A DNA stretch of 64,000 nucleotides from Trichostrongylus colubriformis. Lineage: Eukaryota; Nematoda; Chromadorea; Rhabditida; Trichostrongylidae. Below, one piece after another: positions 1 through 10,151 of this stretch. Both the position numbers and the translations under genes were made by a program. The notes beneath the pieces were generated by a model, which made no database searches, was not told the DNA's origin, and was given only the letters and a program-made list of their open reading frames with translations. The DNA lies in assembly GCA_963978905.1 (NCBI GenBank), contig OZ022259.1, positions 52,160,727 through 52,224,726 on the forward strand. The letters are read 5' to 3'. Position 1 is the stretch's first letter. Every line of letters starts with the position of its first letter.

Positions 1-108
1 TCACTGATCTCGTCTCCACTTCGTAGCGACTGAATCATCATGAGGAAAGGTCATGACACTCCCGACTTGACAAAACGTTGATTGCACTGACTCGTAAAGA
101 TATTTCGT

Positions 109-348
109 AGTTACTACAAGGATGCTGAGTTATGGGCAAAAGCTTTGGTGCCGGACGGGACTCGAACCCGCACTTCATCCTTTCCGGGGATATGTGCTAA
201 TCCATCACACTACCGACACCACCTTCACCTTAACTCAGCTTTGCTTTTGTTGTGCAAAAGCTGAGTTAAGGTGAAGGTTACCCGTCGCGGGTTCGAGTCC
301 CGTCCGGCACCGAAGCTTTGCCCATAACTCAGCATCCTTGTAGTAACT
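109..348. repeat. Nested palindrome carrying tRNA-like halves
   Basis: Left arm 109-171 is matched in inverse by right arm 287-348. Both arms hold the T-arm and 3' acceptor half of a tRNA-like sequence plus its 3' flank (GCTTTGCCCATAACTCAGC). Between them a second hairpin, 221-247 against 253-280, is built on a motif ending in TTAAGGTGAAGGT. Only the left arm keeps the 5' half of the tRNA. This looks like an inverted duplication of a tRNA gene or tRNA-derived SINE with partial deletion of one copy. Confidence 0.7.
147..219 (-). tRNA. tRNA-like sequence, probably a pseudo-tRNA or SINE head
   Basis: Read on the minus strand this 73-nt stretch folds as a cloverleaf. It has a 7-bp acceptor stem (GTGTCGG with CCGGCAC, one G-U), a D arm around GTGT...GCAC, an anticodon stem TATCC/GGATG and a T arm GCGGG-TTCGAGT-CCCGT. 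The anticodon loop reads CCGGAAA, giving GGA at 183-185. A Ser anticodon without a long variable arm, and C instead of U at position 33, argue against a working tRNA-Ser. A tRNA-derived repeat is more likely. The acceptor and T arm recur inverted at 287-312. Confidence 0.45.
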
Positions 349-487
349 TTCGCATCGCGAGCTGCGGCGATAAAATAGCAGTTATCAAAAATTAAAAATA
401 TCAAAATATTTTGTAGTGTTGCGATCGTCTAGAAAGAGATCATACAAATACAAAAAAGGATGAGAATTGCTATAGAGAATAACCGTA

Positions 488-2726
488 CATGGGAGTCACC
501 CAATGGCACGACTCATGCTGAGATCGACCACATTCTAACAAACAGAAAATGGTGCCTCTACGACACCTCCGTGGTGCCATCTTTCTGTTGTGGATCCGAT
601 CATCGCCTTCTTCGGACCAAAATCAGGTTCGACACTCGACTGGAGAAGAACACCTGTCACCGGCCGAAGGGGAGGAAGCAATGTATGACGAGAACCTTCT
701 GAACGAGGCACTATCCCGTTATGACTGACGAGTCGTGGAGGACCCGACCGAAGACTACGAGCTGCTTCTCAAAGGATTGCAAACCTGTGCTGATCTTGCA
801 TCTCTTCAACAATCAAGCAGAAGCGATCGGATTTCATCGAACACCAAGACGCTGCTTGAAAGGAGGAGAAGTTTGAGGCTGGATCCAAATGCAACTCATC
901 TCGAGCGACTGGTTATCAATGTCAGTTGCAGAAATGCGTTACAGGAGGATCTTGCGCAGTACAGGAAGAGGAGAATTCTAGAGGCGGCGCAGGAAAGACG
1001 AAGTCTGAAGAAGTGCCGTCGGGACCTCAACGAGTTCAGTATTCCGCTATCATCATTGAAAACTGAAGACAGAACTGTCACTACTTCCCGTTACGAGATG
1101 GAGTCAATCACGGAGAGGTTCTACACCAATCTGTTCCGTTGCACACTACCCCTGCCAGATCCAGACATCCCCGCTGGTGGAACACCATTAAGGATTCTGC
1201 CGTCTGAAGTGCGAGTCGCAATTAGGAGTATGAAGAGCGGCACGGCTCCAAGGCCAGACAAGATCTCTGCCGATCTTCTTCGAGCAGGAAACCACGTCCT
1301 GCACTCACTACTCGCGACACATATGACGTTCTACCTTCAGAAGGAGCGGATCCCGGATCAGTGGAGGAGTTCGCGCACTGTCATCTTGCACAAGAAAGGT
1401 GACAGGGACGATCTTCGCAACTACCGACCGATTAGCTTGCTGAGCGTGCTCTACAAGCTTTTCACGAAGATCATCCTAACGCGAATGTCGCGCACATTGG
1501 ATGAGGCCCAGCCGTACGAACAAGCTGGATTCCGTCAGGGATTCAGCTGCATGGACCACATTCAAACCGTCGCGATGGTCATTGAAGTCTGCAGGGATTA
1601 CCATCTTCTCCTCGTCCTAACCTTCGTCGATTACGAAAAGGCCTTTGACAGCGTCGAAACGAATGCTATCCTGTCTGCGTTGGTCGACCAAGGAGTGGAC
1701 GCGTCCTATATTCGAACACTGGCTGACTGCTACCACCGCTGTTCTACGACAATACAGCTTTTCCAACGCCCAATCAACATCTCCATCGGAAAAGGCGTTA
1801 GGCAAGGCGACACCATCTCGCCAAAGCTGTTCACTGCCGCATTGCAGTGGGTGATGAAGTCGCTCGACTGGAACGACAAGGGCATATGTATGGACGGAAA
1901 ATTCCTCTCGAACCTTCGTTTCGCAGACGACATCGTCATCTTTACCAATGAAGCAGAGGCGATGCTCCGAGAGCTGAACGAAGTCGGAAGTAAGATCGGA
2001 CTGCGGATCAATCGGATGAAGACACAGTTCATGAAGAACGCTTGGTGCGATGGAGGAAATGTCAAAATCGACGGCTCTCCCATCGCCGAAACGAAGTCGT
2101 ACGTCCATCTTTAGGGTTCCATGAACATGGACAACGACTTGAAGGAAGAGCTCGACAGAAGAAGAAGAGCTGCATGGTCAGCCTTCGGGTCTATTAAAGA
2201 GGCCACCGATCAGCTAAAGGATCCTGACCTACGCGCCCGTCTATTCGACTCGACAGTCCTTCCTGCTCTGTGTTACGCTGCCGAGACGTGGCCTGATACG
2301 TCAGCCACGGCGAAGTCCTTGCAGGTGACGCACAGAGCACTCGAGAGATGTCTTCTGAAGTACACCCGGCTATCTCAATATCGTGCTGGGCTTCGCAGCT
2401 CCGATTTGAGGCAGATGTCTCGTCTACGAGACCCTGCGGAATACGCATCGAAGGCCAAACATGGATGGGCCGGTCATATAATGCGGAGAGAAGACGATAG
2501 GTGGACAAGAAGAACAGTGGAGTGGATCCCCTGGGATTGTCCACGTCCCCGCGGAAGACCTCCCAAAAGATGGGGAGATGTGTTCGTTGAACACGGTGAA
2601 CTAATGGGAAATTCCAGAACGGCTGATTCTCGTGGTCGCCACTAACGAAGTCAACAAACGAGCTGGATGACGATCGCGAAAGAACGAAACGAATGGAAAT
2701 CGTGTTGGGGCCCGCACAACCAGTGA
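488..2726 (+). pseudogene. RTE endonuclease/reverse transcriptase, broken (copy A)
   Basis: The first part (to about 702) is the C-terminal end of an APE-type endonuclease, with [17 protein letters not shown] and GSDHRLLR. Reverse transcriptase follows from 735: [23 protein letters not shown], motif [25 protein letters not shown] and the catalytic FADDIVIF (about 1919-1942). Damage seen: a frameshift near 680, TGA near 725, in-frame TAG at 2112-2114 (YVHL*GSMNM) and TAA near 2643. The C-terminal domain ([20 protein letters not shown]) continues in frame to TGA at 2724-2726. The family copies its RNA into nicked chromosomal DNA; this copy cannot make a full protein. The TAG is shared with copy B. 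Confidence 0.88.
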
Positions 2727-2756
2727 AGACGGGCCATCTAAGTATCTAAGTAAGTA
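488..2756 (+). mobile_element. RTE-type LINE copy A, 5'-truncated, with 12-bp target duplication
   Basis: The insertion is bounded by the direct repeat AGAATAACCGTA at 476-487 and 2757-2768. It begins inside the endonuclease domain, so its 5' part is missing, and it ends with the tail TCTAAGTATCTAAGTAAGTA. Short 3' ends with simple TAAG/AAGT repeats and variable-length duplications are typical of RTE LINEs. It is close in sequence to copy B (22536-25788, minus strand). Confidence 0.88.
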
Positions 2757-2789
2757 AGAATAACCGTAAAGTGAGTACAAAAAAATATC

Positions 2790-3640
2790 ACAGCGAATGC
2801 TTCCCGATTACCATTTGAAGAGGGCTATGCTGTAGGACAAAGTTGGTCATTGTGTCGATGTTGTCGTGGATAACGAATAGCGCCCGAAGTTGTAGTCGAA
2901 TCGAGATAGTGGTAGAGTAGACGGCCAAGAAGTAGTATAATAGACTGCCAAGAAGACCATGTGCGCCGAGAAAACTCAGTAGCAACAACTCAGTAGTATT
3001 GAGAGTTTGTCGATATTTGTATAGGGTTGTTTGTGTACTAACTCGCCGAAGAGCTTCCAAAAGGGGCCGAATTCGGCAGGGTTCCCATAAAATTCTGGTA
3101 CTTTGAAGTCGTTGCTTAGAAGGCGTCGTTCTACCGAGAGCAAATTATTCATCGTCTGTGGTTGCGGGGTCTCACTATTTTGTTTCTTTGAGGCAGCTCG
3201 TAGAATTATTGCGTCTTGGCACTTGAGTTCTGTTAGTCGTTTGTCATGTAGTCGTTCGATACCTGTTGCTTGTGTTATGAGCATTTCTCCTGACTTGCTC
3301 TTCCAATACAAGCTGAAGTTTCCCTTGTTGCTGGTTCCTCACCTGCAAGCATCTGAATGGAGCAAATGGAATCATTGTAAAGGTTACACACGATGTCGAT
3401 CTGTTGTCTATTTTGTTCGACTAGGTGCTCAACTGTGACTCGTTCCTCTAAAACAAAGTGTTCAAGATCGACAGGATCTTGAGGAAATGCCCAAGTTGTC
3501 TTGTATTTGTCCGCGTCTTTGATCGAGGTATTGAGAGAATTGAGTTGTCTTGCTAATTTTTGTTTCGTAGTCTTTAGGCTGAACGTCGAAGACGACATGA
3601 ATGAGAACGCTGAATATTGAGGAAGCAAAGATTCCCTGAA
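2790..3640 (-). pseudogene. BEL/Pao-type gag fragment
   Basis: On the minus strand, about 3628-3275 then 3311-2976 encode a gag-like region ending FKVPEFYGNPAEFGPFW then VHKQPYTNIDKLSILLSCC. This is the conserved core of BEL/Pao gag (DUF1759-like: IPEFxGNPxEFxxFW...KLxxLLxxC). The N-terminal part (KTTKQKLARQLNSLN) is coiled-coil-like, as usual for these gags. The two pieces overlap in different frames, so there is a frameshift near 3290, and a stop follows directly after the LLSCC motif. No protease, RT, integrase or LTRs are visible nearby, so this is an orphan fragment. Confidence 0.7.
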
Positions 3641-4555
3641 GCTAGCTAGCTGATGACCTGTTTACATTAAAGCCGGTTTTATCAGACATCGGATCAGGAA
3701 ATTTTTGTCTTCTCTCACATTGCTATGGGAAATTAAATTATGGTTATGTGTCAGCACTCTGTTCGTTTTGTTATGCAGCCACTGTTTTGGAAATTAATGG
3801 CGGTTTTGCAAGCTTGCAGAGCTAATGTATTAGGCCTCTCGCTGGAGCAAAGAAAATTTCCCTATAGTTTTGAAATGACGCATCATCCGTTTTACGAAAA
3901 GTGAACAGTTTGGCAGTCTGGTAGAGTGCTTACAGCATCCTGGCAGACTGTCACTCTAAGCGCGCTAACGTTTTCTCTGTGACCACATGTGGATATCTTA
4001 CTTGTGAGGCTGTATGTATATATATAAAATGAAGAAAGAGAACAAAATGAGATCTCAAGCGTGTCGTGTCGTGTGGAGATCATAATAGTGTCGTGCTCGG
4101 TGCGAGGGTACTAATGAGGCGCCTCAAGGAGACTGCATAAGCGCGTGTAAGCCTTTTTTTGTACCGTTTTATCGTCTCGTATAGCGTCCCAAGGTTCTTA
4201 GAATCCGGCCGATGCACCATGTTTGGACCTACACTGAGGCCCAATGCTTGTCGACCCATCGAGTAGCGAAGTGAAACATTAATTGAGGCGAGGTTGTGAA
4301 ACAGTTAACACATATCGACAACCAGACAACAATGGTACAAGACAAAAGCAGTGAGCTCGACTGTCCGGCTCGTCCTATCTTCGACCTCGCATCGGCCCAT
4401 TGTCTCGTCAGGTTCCTACGTTCGTGCGCGATCGTCGTTGGCCTCGTCGTCCCCCCTCGTTCTCGATCCTCAGAGCAACAATTTTAAAGCTTCGCTCATC
4501 TGATAATATGATTAGAAACTCATTGTTGTTGAACCGCGAGAAGCGCCTCGTGGGT
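3641..4555. other. Intergenic, no feature recognised
   Basis: No coding pattern, RNA gene or clear repeat boundary is recognised. Only short chance reading frames occur. Confidence 0.5.
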
Positions 4556-4705
4556 GTTTGTTACTGACCTCGTCTCAAAGTCGTGATAGCTGAATCATCA
4601 TGAGCAAAGGTCATAACAACCTCCATATCTCGTATCGCGGGATATGGATTTCGTGACAAGCGGACGGACGCACATGTACAGACATACTAAACGAGTTGTT
4701 CAGAG
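4556..4705 (-). repeat. Dispersed repeat end, related to the composite repeat leader
   Basis: Read on the minus strand this begins CTCGTTTAGTATGTCTGT followed by CTTGTCACGAAATCC. That resembles the leader of the composite repeats at 6624 and 31278 (TTCGCTTAGTATGTCTGTG, TGTCACGAAATTC). Its other end (CTGAATCATCATGAGCAAAG, about 4591-4610) recurs at 31-50 in the window (CTGAATCATCATGAGGAAAG). It is therefore a degenerate dispersed copy of that family's leader. Confidence 0.5.
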
Positions 4706-5370
4706 TAAGACAAGGTATGCTGTCACAACATTAACATTTCACTCAAGTGACTTTTCTAGTCTATCATACTACTCCTATATAAACGACTAACGTTGGGTGT
4801 AGGTTTGTGTGTAGGTTCGTTTGTCGCTTGTATGTCGCTCTGTATGTCTGTGCATCCGCAAGTGAGTGGTTCTGATAGGGGATAACAGGAGAAATGATAG
4901 GGGAAATCGACCGCTCATAATGGGTGATATTAATTGGTGCTGGACCCGCTCTATCATCGCCAACAAGGAGGTGGTCTTTCAAATCCTGCGTTTGGCGGTG
5001 GCGTGGCTTATGTTGTATTGGTGCTATAGAGATTGGGACCTACGACTCCACCTTTTTGCTGTACACTAGTGTGTGACTTGAATAAACTCTCTTCTGCTCC
5101 TCATTGGACACACCAGATGTGATAGCTCATCCAGTTAACATCCACTGAACCACTCCATACATTTTGATGCAACGGCCAAAATTCTTCAAGATTTTCCAGT
5201 GTCCAAGCGTCAGAACTCAGGCTCTTGAGAAGTTACAGCCCGTAATAAGAACTCATAAGACGGTAATTAATAAATCGCATTACGATTTTCATCGATTCCT
5301 CCTTAGGAGAAGAAAAGAAGCGCTCTCGTATCCAATACTTGCAGCCAATCTTTTTCGCACATAACCGCAT

Positions 5371-5494
5371 AGGAAGCGCTATCACAACTGGTGTGTAGCT
5401 TTGCATCGAATTTTCGCGCGGCCGCGCCTATCGCCGTGTGCGGCCGCGCAAAAATTCGATATAAGGCTACACACCAGTTGTGATAGCACTTCCT
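5371..5494. repeat. 124-bp inverted repeat (MITE-like hairpin)
   Basis: Arms of about 55 nt begin AGGAAGCGCTATCACAACTG at 5371 and end in the near-exact reverse complement at 5494. A GC-rich centre (GCGGCCGCGC) occurs on both sides of a short loop at about 5428-5440. No protein is encoded. A foldback MITE is the simplest reading. Confidence 0.75.
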
Positions 5495-5639
5495 GCTCAT
5501 ATAAACACCTACCACGTACATCTGCAGCCATTCTGCAGTGTGCTGACCTGACATCGCACCAGACGTCAGCCTACTGGGATAGCATGCAGATATATGGGTT
5601 CTCGAAGTAGTGCCGTTGTGACTAGGCCGATCAAAAGTG

Positions 5640-5988
5640 GGGTAATCGCGTGGATAAAAACGACTGCAGTCTTTTTACCACGTCCTGGACAGTTCAGTAA
5701 ACTATCACGATGCGGCCACTGGGTCGAAAACGGATAATGGATCCTACCTGTGGGTATGTTGGGTTGTCGGAAGAGAAGTGCCGTTTGGGCTATACCGAGC
5801 AATGAGTGAAAATTGAGTGGATAAAAACGATTGCAGCCTTTCACCAGGTTCTGAAAGGCTCAGTTAGGGATCATGATGCGCGCAAATGGTCAAAAACGGA
5901 TAGTGAACCATCATGGGGTGCAGTCGCAGAACTCCGATTACTGTGAATGACGGGTGGCACCAATGGATGACTCCACCCGCATAAATGT
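5640..5988. repeat. Dispersed repeat with internal tandem copy; inverse copy at 13747-13992
   Basis: 5733-5988 is matched in inverse orientation by 13747-13992, including the shared stretches GTGGATAAAAACGATTGCAG and GTGCAGTCGCAGAACT. Within this copy a related block at about 5643-5735 (GTGGATAAAAACGACTGCAG) precedes the main one at 5812-5905, so the unit is partly duplicated head to tail. No coding function is seen. Confidence 0.7.
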
Positions 5989-6021
5989 AACTTTAATGAA
6001 ACCCCATGTCCTACTTTTTCT

Positions 6022-6254
6022 GGGGTGTATATCGTTAGGACAGAAACGTCGCGTGGCCGTGGTCGGCACGCGATGGGATGGTGCGAGCTATGCGCGCCGT
6101 ATTAGTTGAGTCTTGAAGCGATTGCGCATAGAATGAGGCGTAGAGCACTGTCATCGCTTCAAGACCCATTCAATACGGCGCGCATAGCTCGCACCATCCC
6201 GTCGCGTGCCGAACATGGCCAAACAACGTTTCTGTCCTAACGATATACACCCCC
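6022..6254. mobile_element. 233-bp foldback MITE with 6-bp flanking repeat
   Basis: Terminal inverted repeats of about 100 nt start GGGGTGTATATCGTTAGGAC on the left and end with the inverse on the right. The inner arms share GATGGTGCGAGCTATGCGCG and its complement, and the centre is about 6120-6155. TTTTCT occurs immediately outside both ends (6016-6021 and 6255-6260), a possible target duplication. A looser AACCCCAT repeat lies farther out. It has no coding capacity. The superfamily is unassigned. Confidence 0.7.
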
Positions 6255-6289
6255 TTTTCTGAACCCCATTGCTGTGTTAGTTCTGTTTA

Positions 6290-6623
6290 GATTATCTTGT
6301 AAGTAGTCCACAGCTCACAAAAGCTATCTGACGCGCAAAGTACATCGCGTAGCTAGAACTGGTATGTAAAAGAATTAGATGCTTGAGTAAGTGTTGCCTA
6401 TTTATGTTGCGGAATTCAATCACAAGGTTTGCGCTTACCTCTTTCCCGTGAGCATGAGCGCTTAAAATTAGCATAGTTGAGAGGTCAGCAATCTAGTTTT
6501 TTGCAGTTTCTTTTGCCTTCTTCCATAACATGGTCAAAGATGTTCCGTAAATCTCGTTTTTGCTAGCCCACATCCAAATTTTGCGTGCCTTCTGCTTGAC
6601 ACCTGTGGCTGCAGCGCTGTAAA
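6290..6623. other. No feature recognised
   Basis: AT-leaning DNA between the MITE and the composite repeat. Nothing supportable is seen. Confidence 0.45.
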
Positions 6624-7975
6624 TATCCTACTCTATATAATTCGCTTAGTATGTCTGTGTGTGTGTGTCCATCTGTCTGTCACGAAATTCATATCTCGCG
6701 TCGCAGCAAAGCGGGGACGGTGAATTTCACAAGTGATATAAGGGGGCTCCAAAGGAACCCAAGCGGTGGTGGACCAAAAGTGATAGCAGCTGATACGGGC
6801 TAATAAGGAGCCTCAAAATGCGAATGTCACCGAAGTAGTTTCACCTTTCGGGTTGATCCTAGAGCGCTGACACTCATAGGTGTTTTGCTGGATTGGATGG
6901 GAACCGTTTGATAATGGTTGATAAGATTCGATGAGGAGCGTAAAAAGGCTAAAGTCTTCGAATCCGTTTCGCTTTTCGCATTGGTCCCGGAGCGTTCATA
7001 CTCACAGTTGTTGTGCGGGGTAATAGGGGAACATTAATGGTGGGTGATCCAGTTTGATAATGGTTGATAAGATCTGATAAGGAGCAGGAGCAGGCGAATG
7101 TCGTTCAATCCGCTTTGCTTTTCGCATTGGTCCCGAAGCGTTCACACTCGCAGATATTGTGCTGGGTGAGACGGGGACATTGATGGCGGGTGATCTGGCT
7201 TGATAACGGTTGATAAGATTCGATAAGAAGCGTGAAAAGGCTAGAGTCGTCTAATCCGTTTCGCTTTTCGCATTGGTCCCGGAGGGTTCAAACTTACAAG
7301 TGTTTTGCGGGGTAAGACGGGCACAATAACGGTGGGTTATCCAGATTGGTAACTGTTGATAAGATTTGATAAGGAGCATGAGAAGGCGAATGATGTCAAA
7401 TTTGTCGCCTTTCGCGTTGATCCAAGAGCGCTGACACTCATGGTGATTAATGGTTGATAAGATTCGATTAGGAGCGTGAGAAGGAAAATGTCATCAACGC
7501 CGGTACGCTTTTGCGGCTAACAGTGAGATGTTCACATTCGCAGGAGTTGTAGCGTACGGGGACCTCAATGGAATTGTTTACAAGGGCATCAGTGAAAGTG
7601 ATAACGGCTTATAGAGGCTGATAAGAGACGTTAGAAAATGGATGGGATGAAATCCTTTACATCGCTTGCTACTACTATACGACCGCTTTAGCAAGCGTCT
7701 GATACTCACTACCATTGGGTGAACATAATTTGTTTATGTTCTGATATCACTGGCCGATGTATCGACCGCTGAATTGCCTAGAGCTACAAAAAATGGTGCA
7801 TTTCTCTTGATACTGCGATCTACATTGATAACCATGACGCAACCTATATTTGTGTTAGCAAAGCAAGCGATTCACTCGGAATCATTTTGAATGCGGTACT
7901 GGCAGCAACACTGGGTATCGACCGCTAAACTATGCAAAATTCCAAATAGCGAAGCATGTTTACGAAAACGATATA

Positions 7976-9539
7976 CAGTAGCGGTCAAAAGTTTGGAAAC
8001 TTTTGAATTTTCAACCTCCCTCGATTAAGAAACAACCGAGATGTTTCAAATTCATAGAATAGGCATAAAATCACGTAGAGAACACGACGTGGAACGTCGT
8101 TTTTTGAGAGTGGAAATTTTGAGGGAGAAAATGCTATTTATTTCAAAAAAGGCGCGTCAAAAGTTTGGAAACTCCTCAATAGCATAGAAAATCGAACCTA
8201 ATAACGTCAGAATACGAGATAAAAACTAGTACTTCGTTGGATAACTGCGTGAATCAATGACAGCCTTACACTTTCTGGGCATTGACTCGATCAGAGCATC
8301 AATTTTAGACGGAGAAATCGAAGCCCATTATTTCAACAAAATATCATACTTTTCATCGCAATTCTTCACTGGAATGTGTCTTGTAAGACGCCGAAGATCC
8401 TCCCAAAGGTGCTCAATCGGATTGAGGTTCGGACTTTGGCTTGGCCACTTTATGGCAGTAATTTTATTCGATCTCAGGAAGTCGGTCACGAGGCGGTAGG
8501 CATGCTTCGGATCATTGTCATGCTGAAAAAACCATTCCCTAGGCATTCTTCGACGAGCAAAAGGAAGCATGGTACTCTCCAGGTCACCCTTGTACGCGGA
8601 CGAGTCCATATACCCTTGGGTACGGAAAAGTGGGCCAACGCCACATAGACCAAAACATGCCCATATCATCACATTACCCCCGCCATGCTTCACTGTTGGT
8701 ACCTGGTACTTTCGGTGATTTCTCTTGTTCACAGGACGCCTCACGTACTTCAAACCACCGCTGCCAAAGAGGCAGAACTTCGATTCATCGCTGAACAACA
8801 CTTTTCCCGACTCTTCTCTGGTCCAGGTAAGGTGCTGACGTGCGAAACTCAGTCGCGCCTTCCTCTTCCTTGAGCTCACTAGTGGCTTCCTGCTGGGACT
8901 GCTTTCAAATAATCCGCCAGCTCTCAGACGACGCTGAACAGAGCTTTGGCTGACAGAAAGGCCCTAAAAATTCGTCACTTGCTTGAGAATGTCCGTTGAC
9001 GAAGCGCGCGGGTCAGCATGCGTGGCCCTTACGATGAATGTGTCGTCCCTTGGTGTCTTTTTACGAGGTCTCCCTGAACGATGAGTCTTCACCACACCTC
9101 CTTGCCTTTGGTAGCGCTTGAAAATCTTGGTGATCGTGCTTTTAGCGAGGTGATACTGCTCTGCAAGAAGGTTCTTGGGCGTTCCAGATTGAATGGCCCG
9201 AACAATCACCTCCTGCAGAGCTAGTGCTACTTCTTTACCAGATCCCATCTGAAAATGAGATACTGTGCCATAACTTTACCTAAAACTATGAAACAATTGC
9301 GAACCTCCACGACTTAGCAGCGGAATGATATCGTTACAAGATAGTTTCCATACTTTTGACGCGCCATATTATGAGTAAATCACATAATGTAGACCAATTA
9401 ATCGATTATCGGCAAGCGATGTCACGCATGTGTTTCCTACTCAATTCTATACTTACCATGTGAATTTGAGAAAACTCGGTTGTTTCTTAATCGAGGGAGG
9501 TTGAAAATTAAAAAGTTTCCAAACTTTTGACCGCTACTG
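7976..9539 (-). mobile_element. Tc1-family DNA transposon, TA target, IR/DR ends
   Basis: The 1564-bp element is flanked by TA at 7974-7975 and 9540-9541. Terminal inverted repeats of about 65 nt begin CAGTAGCGGTCAAAAGTTTG and include CCTCCCTCGATTAAGAAACA. A second inner copy of TCAAAAGTTTGGAAACT lies at 8157-8173, and its inverse lies near 9343-9365, giving the inverted-repeat/direct-repeat arrangement known in some Tc1 elements. The single internal gene is on the minus strand. It sits inside composite repeat copy A. Confidence 0.93.
8226..9248 (-). pseudogene. Tc1 transposase, two in-frame stops
   Basis: The frame is continuous from ATG at 9248 to TAG at 8226-8228, 340 codons, the normal Tc1 transposase length. 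The N-terminus has paired helix-turn-helix DNA binding (LLAEQYHLAKSTITKIFKRY) and a GRPRKK linker. The DDE catalytic core shows LFSDESKF (first Asp), QHDNDPKH (second Asp) and PNLNPIEHLWEDL (Glu, DD34E spacing). It is broken by TAG at about 8964-8966 (after VTNF) and TAA near 8328 (after DILLK). Otherwise the reading frame has no shift, which suggests a fairly recent insertion disabled by point mutations. It would cut and paste DNA at TA sites. Confidence 0.92.
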
Positions 9540-9980
9540 TACGTCGATAATCGGGATTTGGATCTACTATCAATGTGTTGGAATTAGATGCTCAGCAAAT
9601 GAACAAATTGTTACCAATTGATGCAATCTAATACAAAACTATCGGTGTCTAAACTATTTAAACTCCTAATGGTGACCTGAACCAGCTAGCTCGCGCACAC
9701 TACTACGCGCGGTTCGTGTCGATGACGTGCAAAACGGGTTCGATGCAAAACGACTGAAGTATAATAACACCAAAATGCTTCTTTATCACGCCATCTTCTC
9801 TGCTTTTATCCAAATGAACAACTCAGCTGAAAGCTGAAGAAAGGAAGTTTCCACTCAAGTCCATACACAACTGTGGTCGTGTTGATCAAACCCATTTTGC
9901 ACAGCATCGCCACGAATCGCGCGCAGTAGTGTGCGCCCGCCAGCTGTTGGATATATATTCCAATCACATCTTCTTAATAC

Positions 9981-10151
9981 ATGTTCAGGTTGGAATTGAT
10001 GCAGTTCAACATGCATTTTGGACTGCTTATTCTTCTACCGTGTATTGGCAGCCTTCACTTCACTAAACCATGCGAAAAATCTTCGCAAACTTACGACGCG
10101 TCAGATTATACTAGACTCATTGATTACTTGAACTACTCAGTGAATTACAAG
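9981..10151 (+). CDS. M13 peptidase exon 1 (signal peptide)
   Basis: 57 codons from ATG at 9981 to a strong donor AAG|GTGAGT, ending in phase 0. The product starts MFRLELMQF and then has a hydrophobic run ([17 protein letters not shown]) typical of a signal peptide. KPCEKSSQ and the helix [15 protein letters not shown] follow, leading into the PCEDFY exon as in the family. Alternative Mets at 9999 and 10011 would also leave the signal. The composite repeat ends only about 30 bp upstream, so the promoter is repeat-derived or lies farther away. No TATA box or trans-splice site can be chosen with confidence. Confidence 0.75.

Larger units (their letters stand above)
6624..9949 (+). repeat. Composite repeat copy A (about 146-bp units), split by a Tc1 element
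   Basis: It starts TATCCTACT with a TG-rich leader, then degenerate units of about 146 bp recur from about 6720 to 7620. Their landmarks are TTGATAAGATTCGAT, CGCTTTTCGCATTGGTCC and GACGGGGACATTGATGGCGG. A non-repeated tail follows (about 7640-7973, then 9542-9949), ending in two inverse copies of a CGCGCAGTAGTGTGCG-type palindrome (about 9692 and 9921). Copy B at 31278-33237 has the same layout without the Tc1. There is no coding capacity of its own. The layout resembles non-autonomous Helentron/INE-1-like elements with central tandem repeats, but that is inference. Confidence 0.8.

Noticed and set aside
1617..2108. 163-codon minus-strand open stretch opposite RTE copy A
   Set aside because: Shadow of the reverse transcriptase frame. 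The same shadow occurs opposite copy B at 23178-23576.
5999..6270. AACCCCAT as target duplication of the 6022-6254 MITE
   Set aside because: The two copies are not adjacent to the ends of the inverted repeats. TTTTCT fits better.
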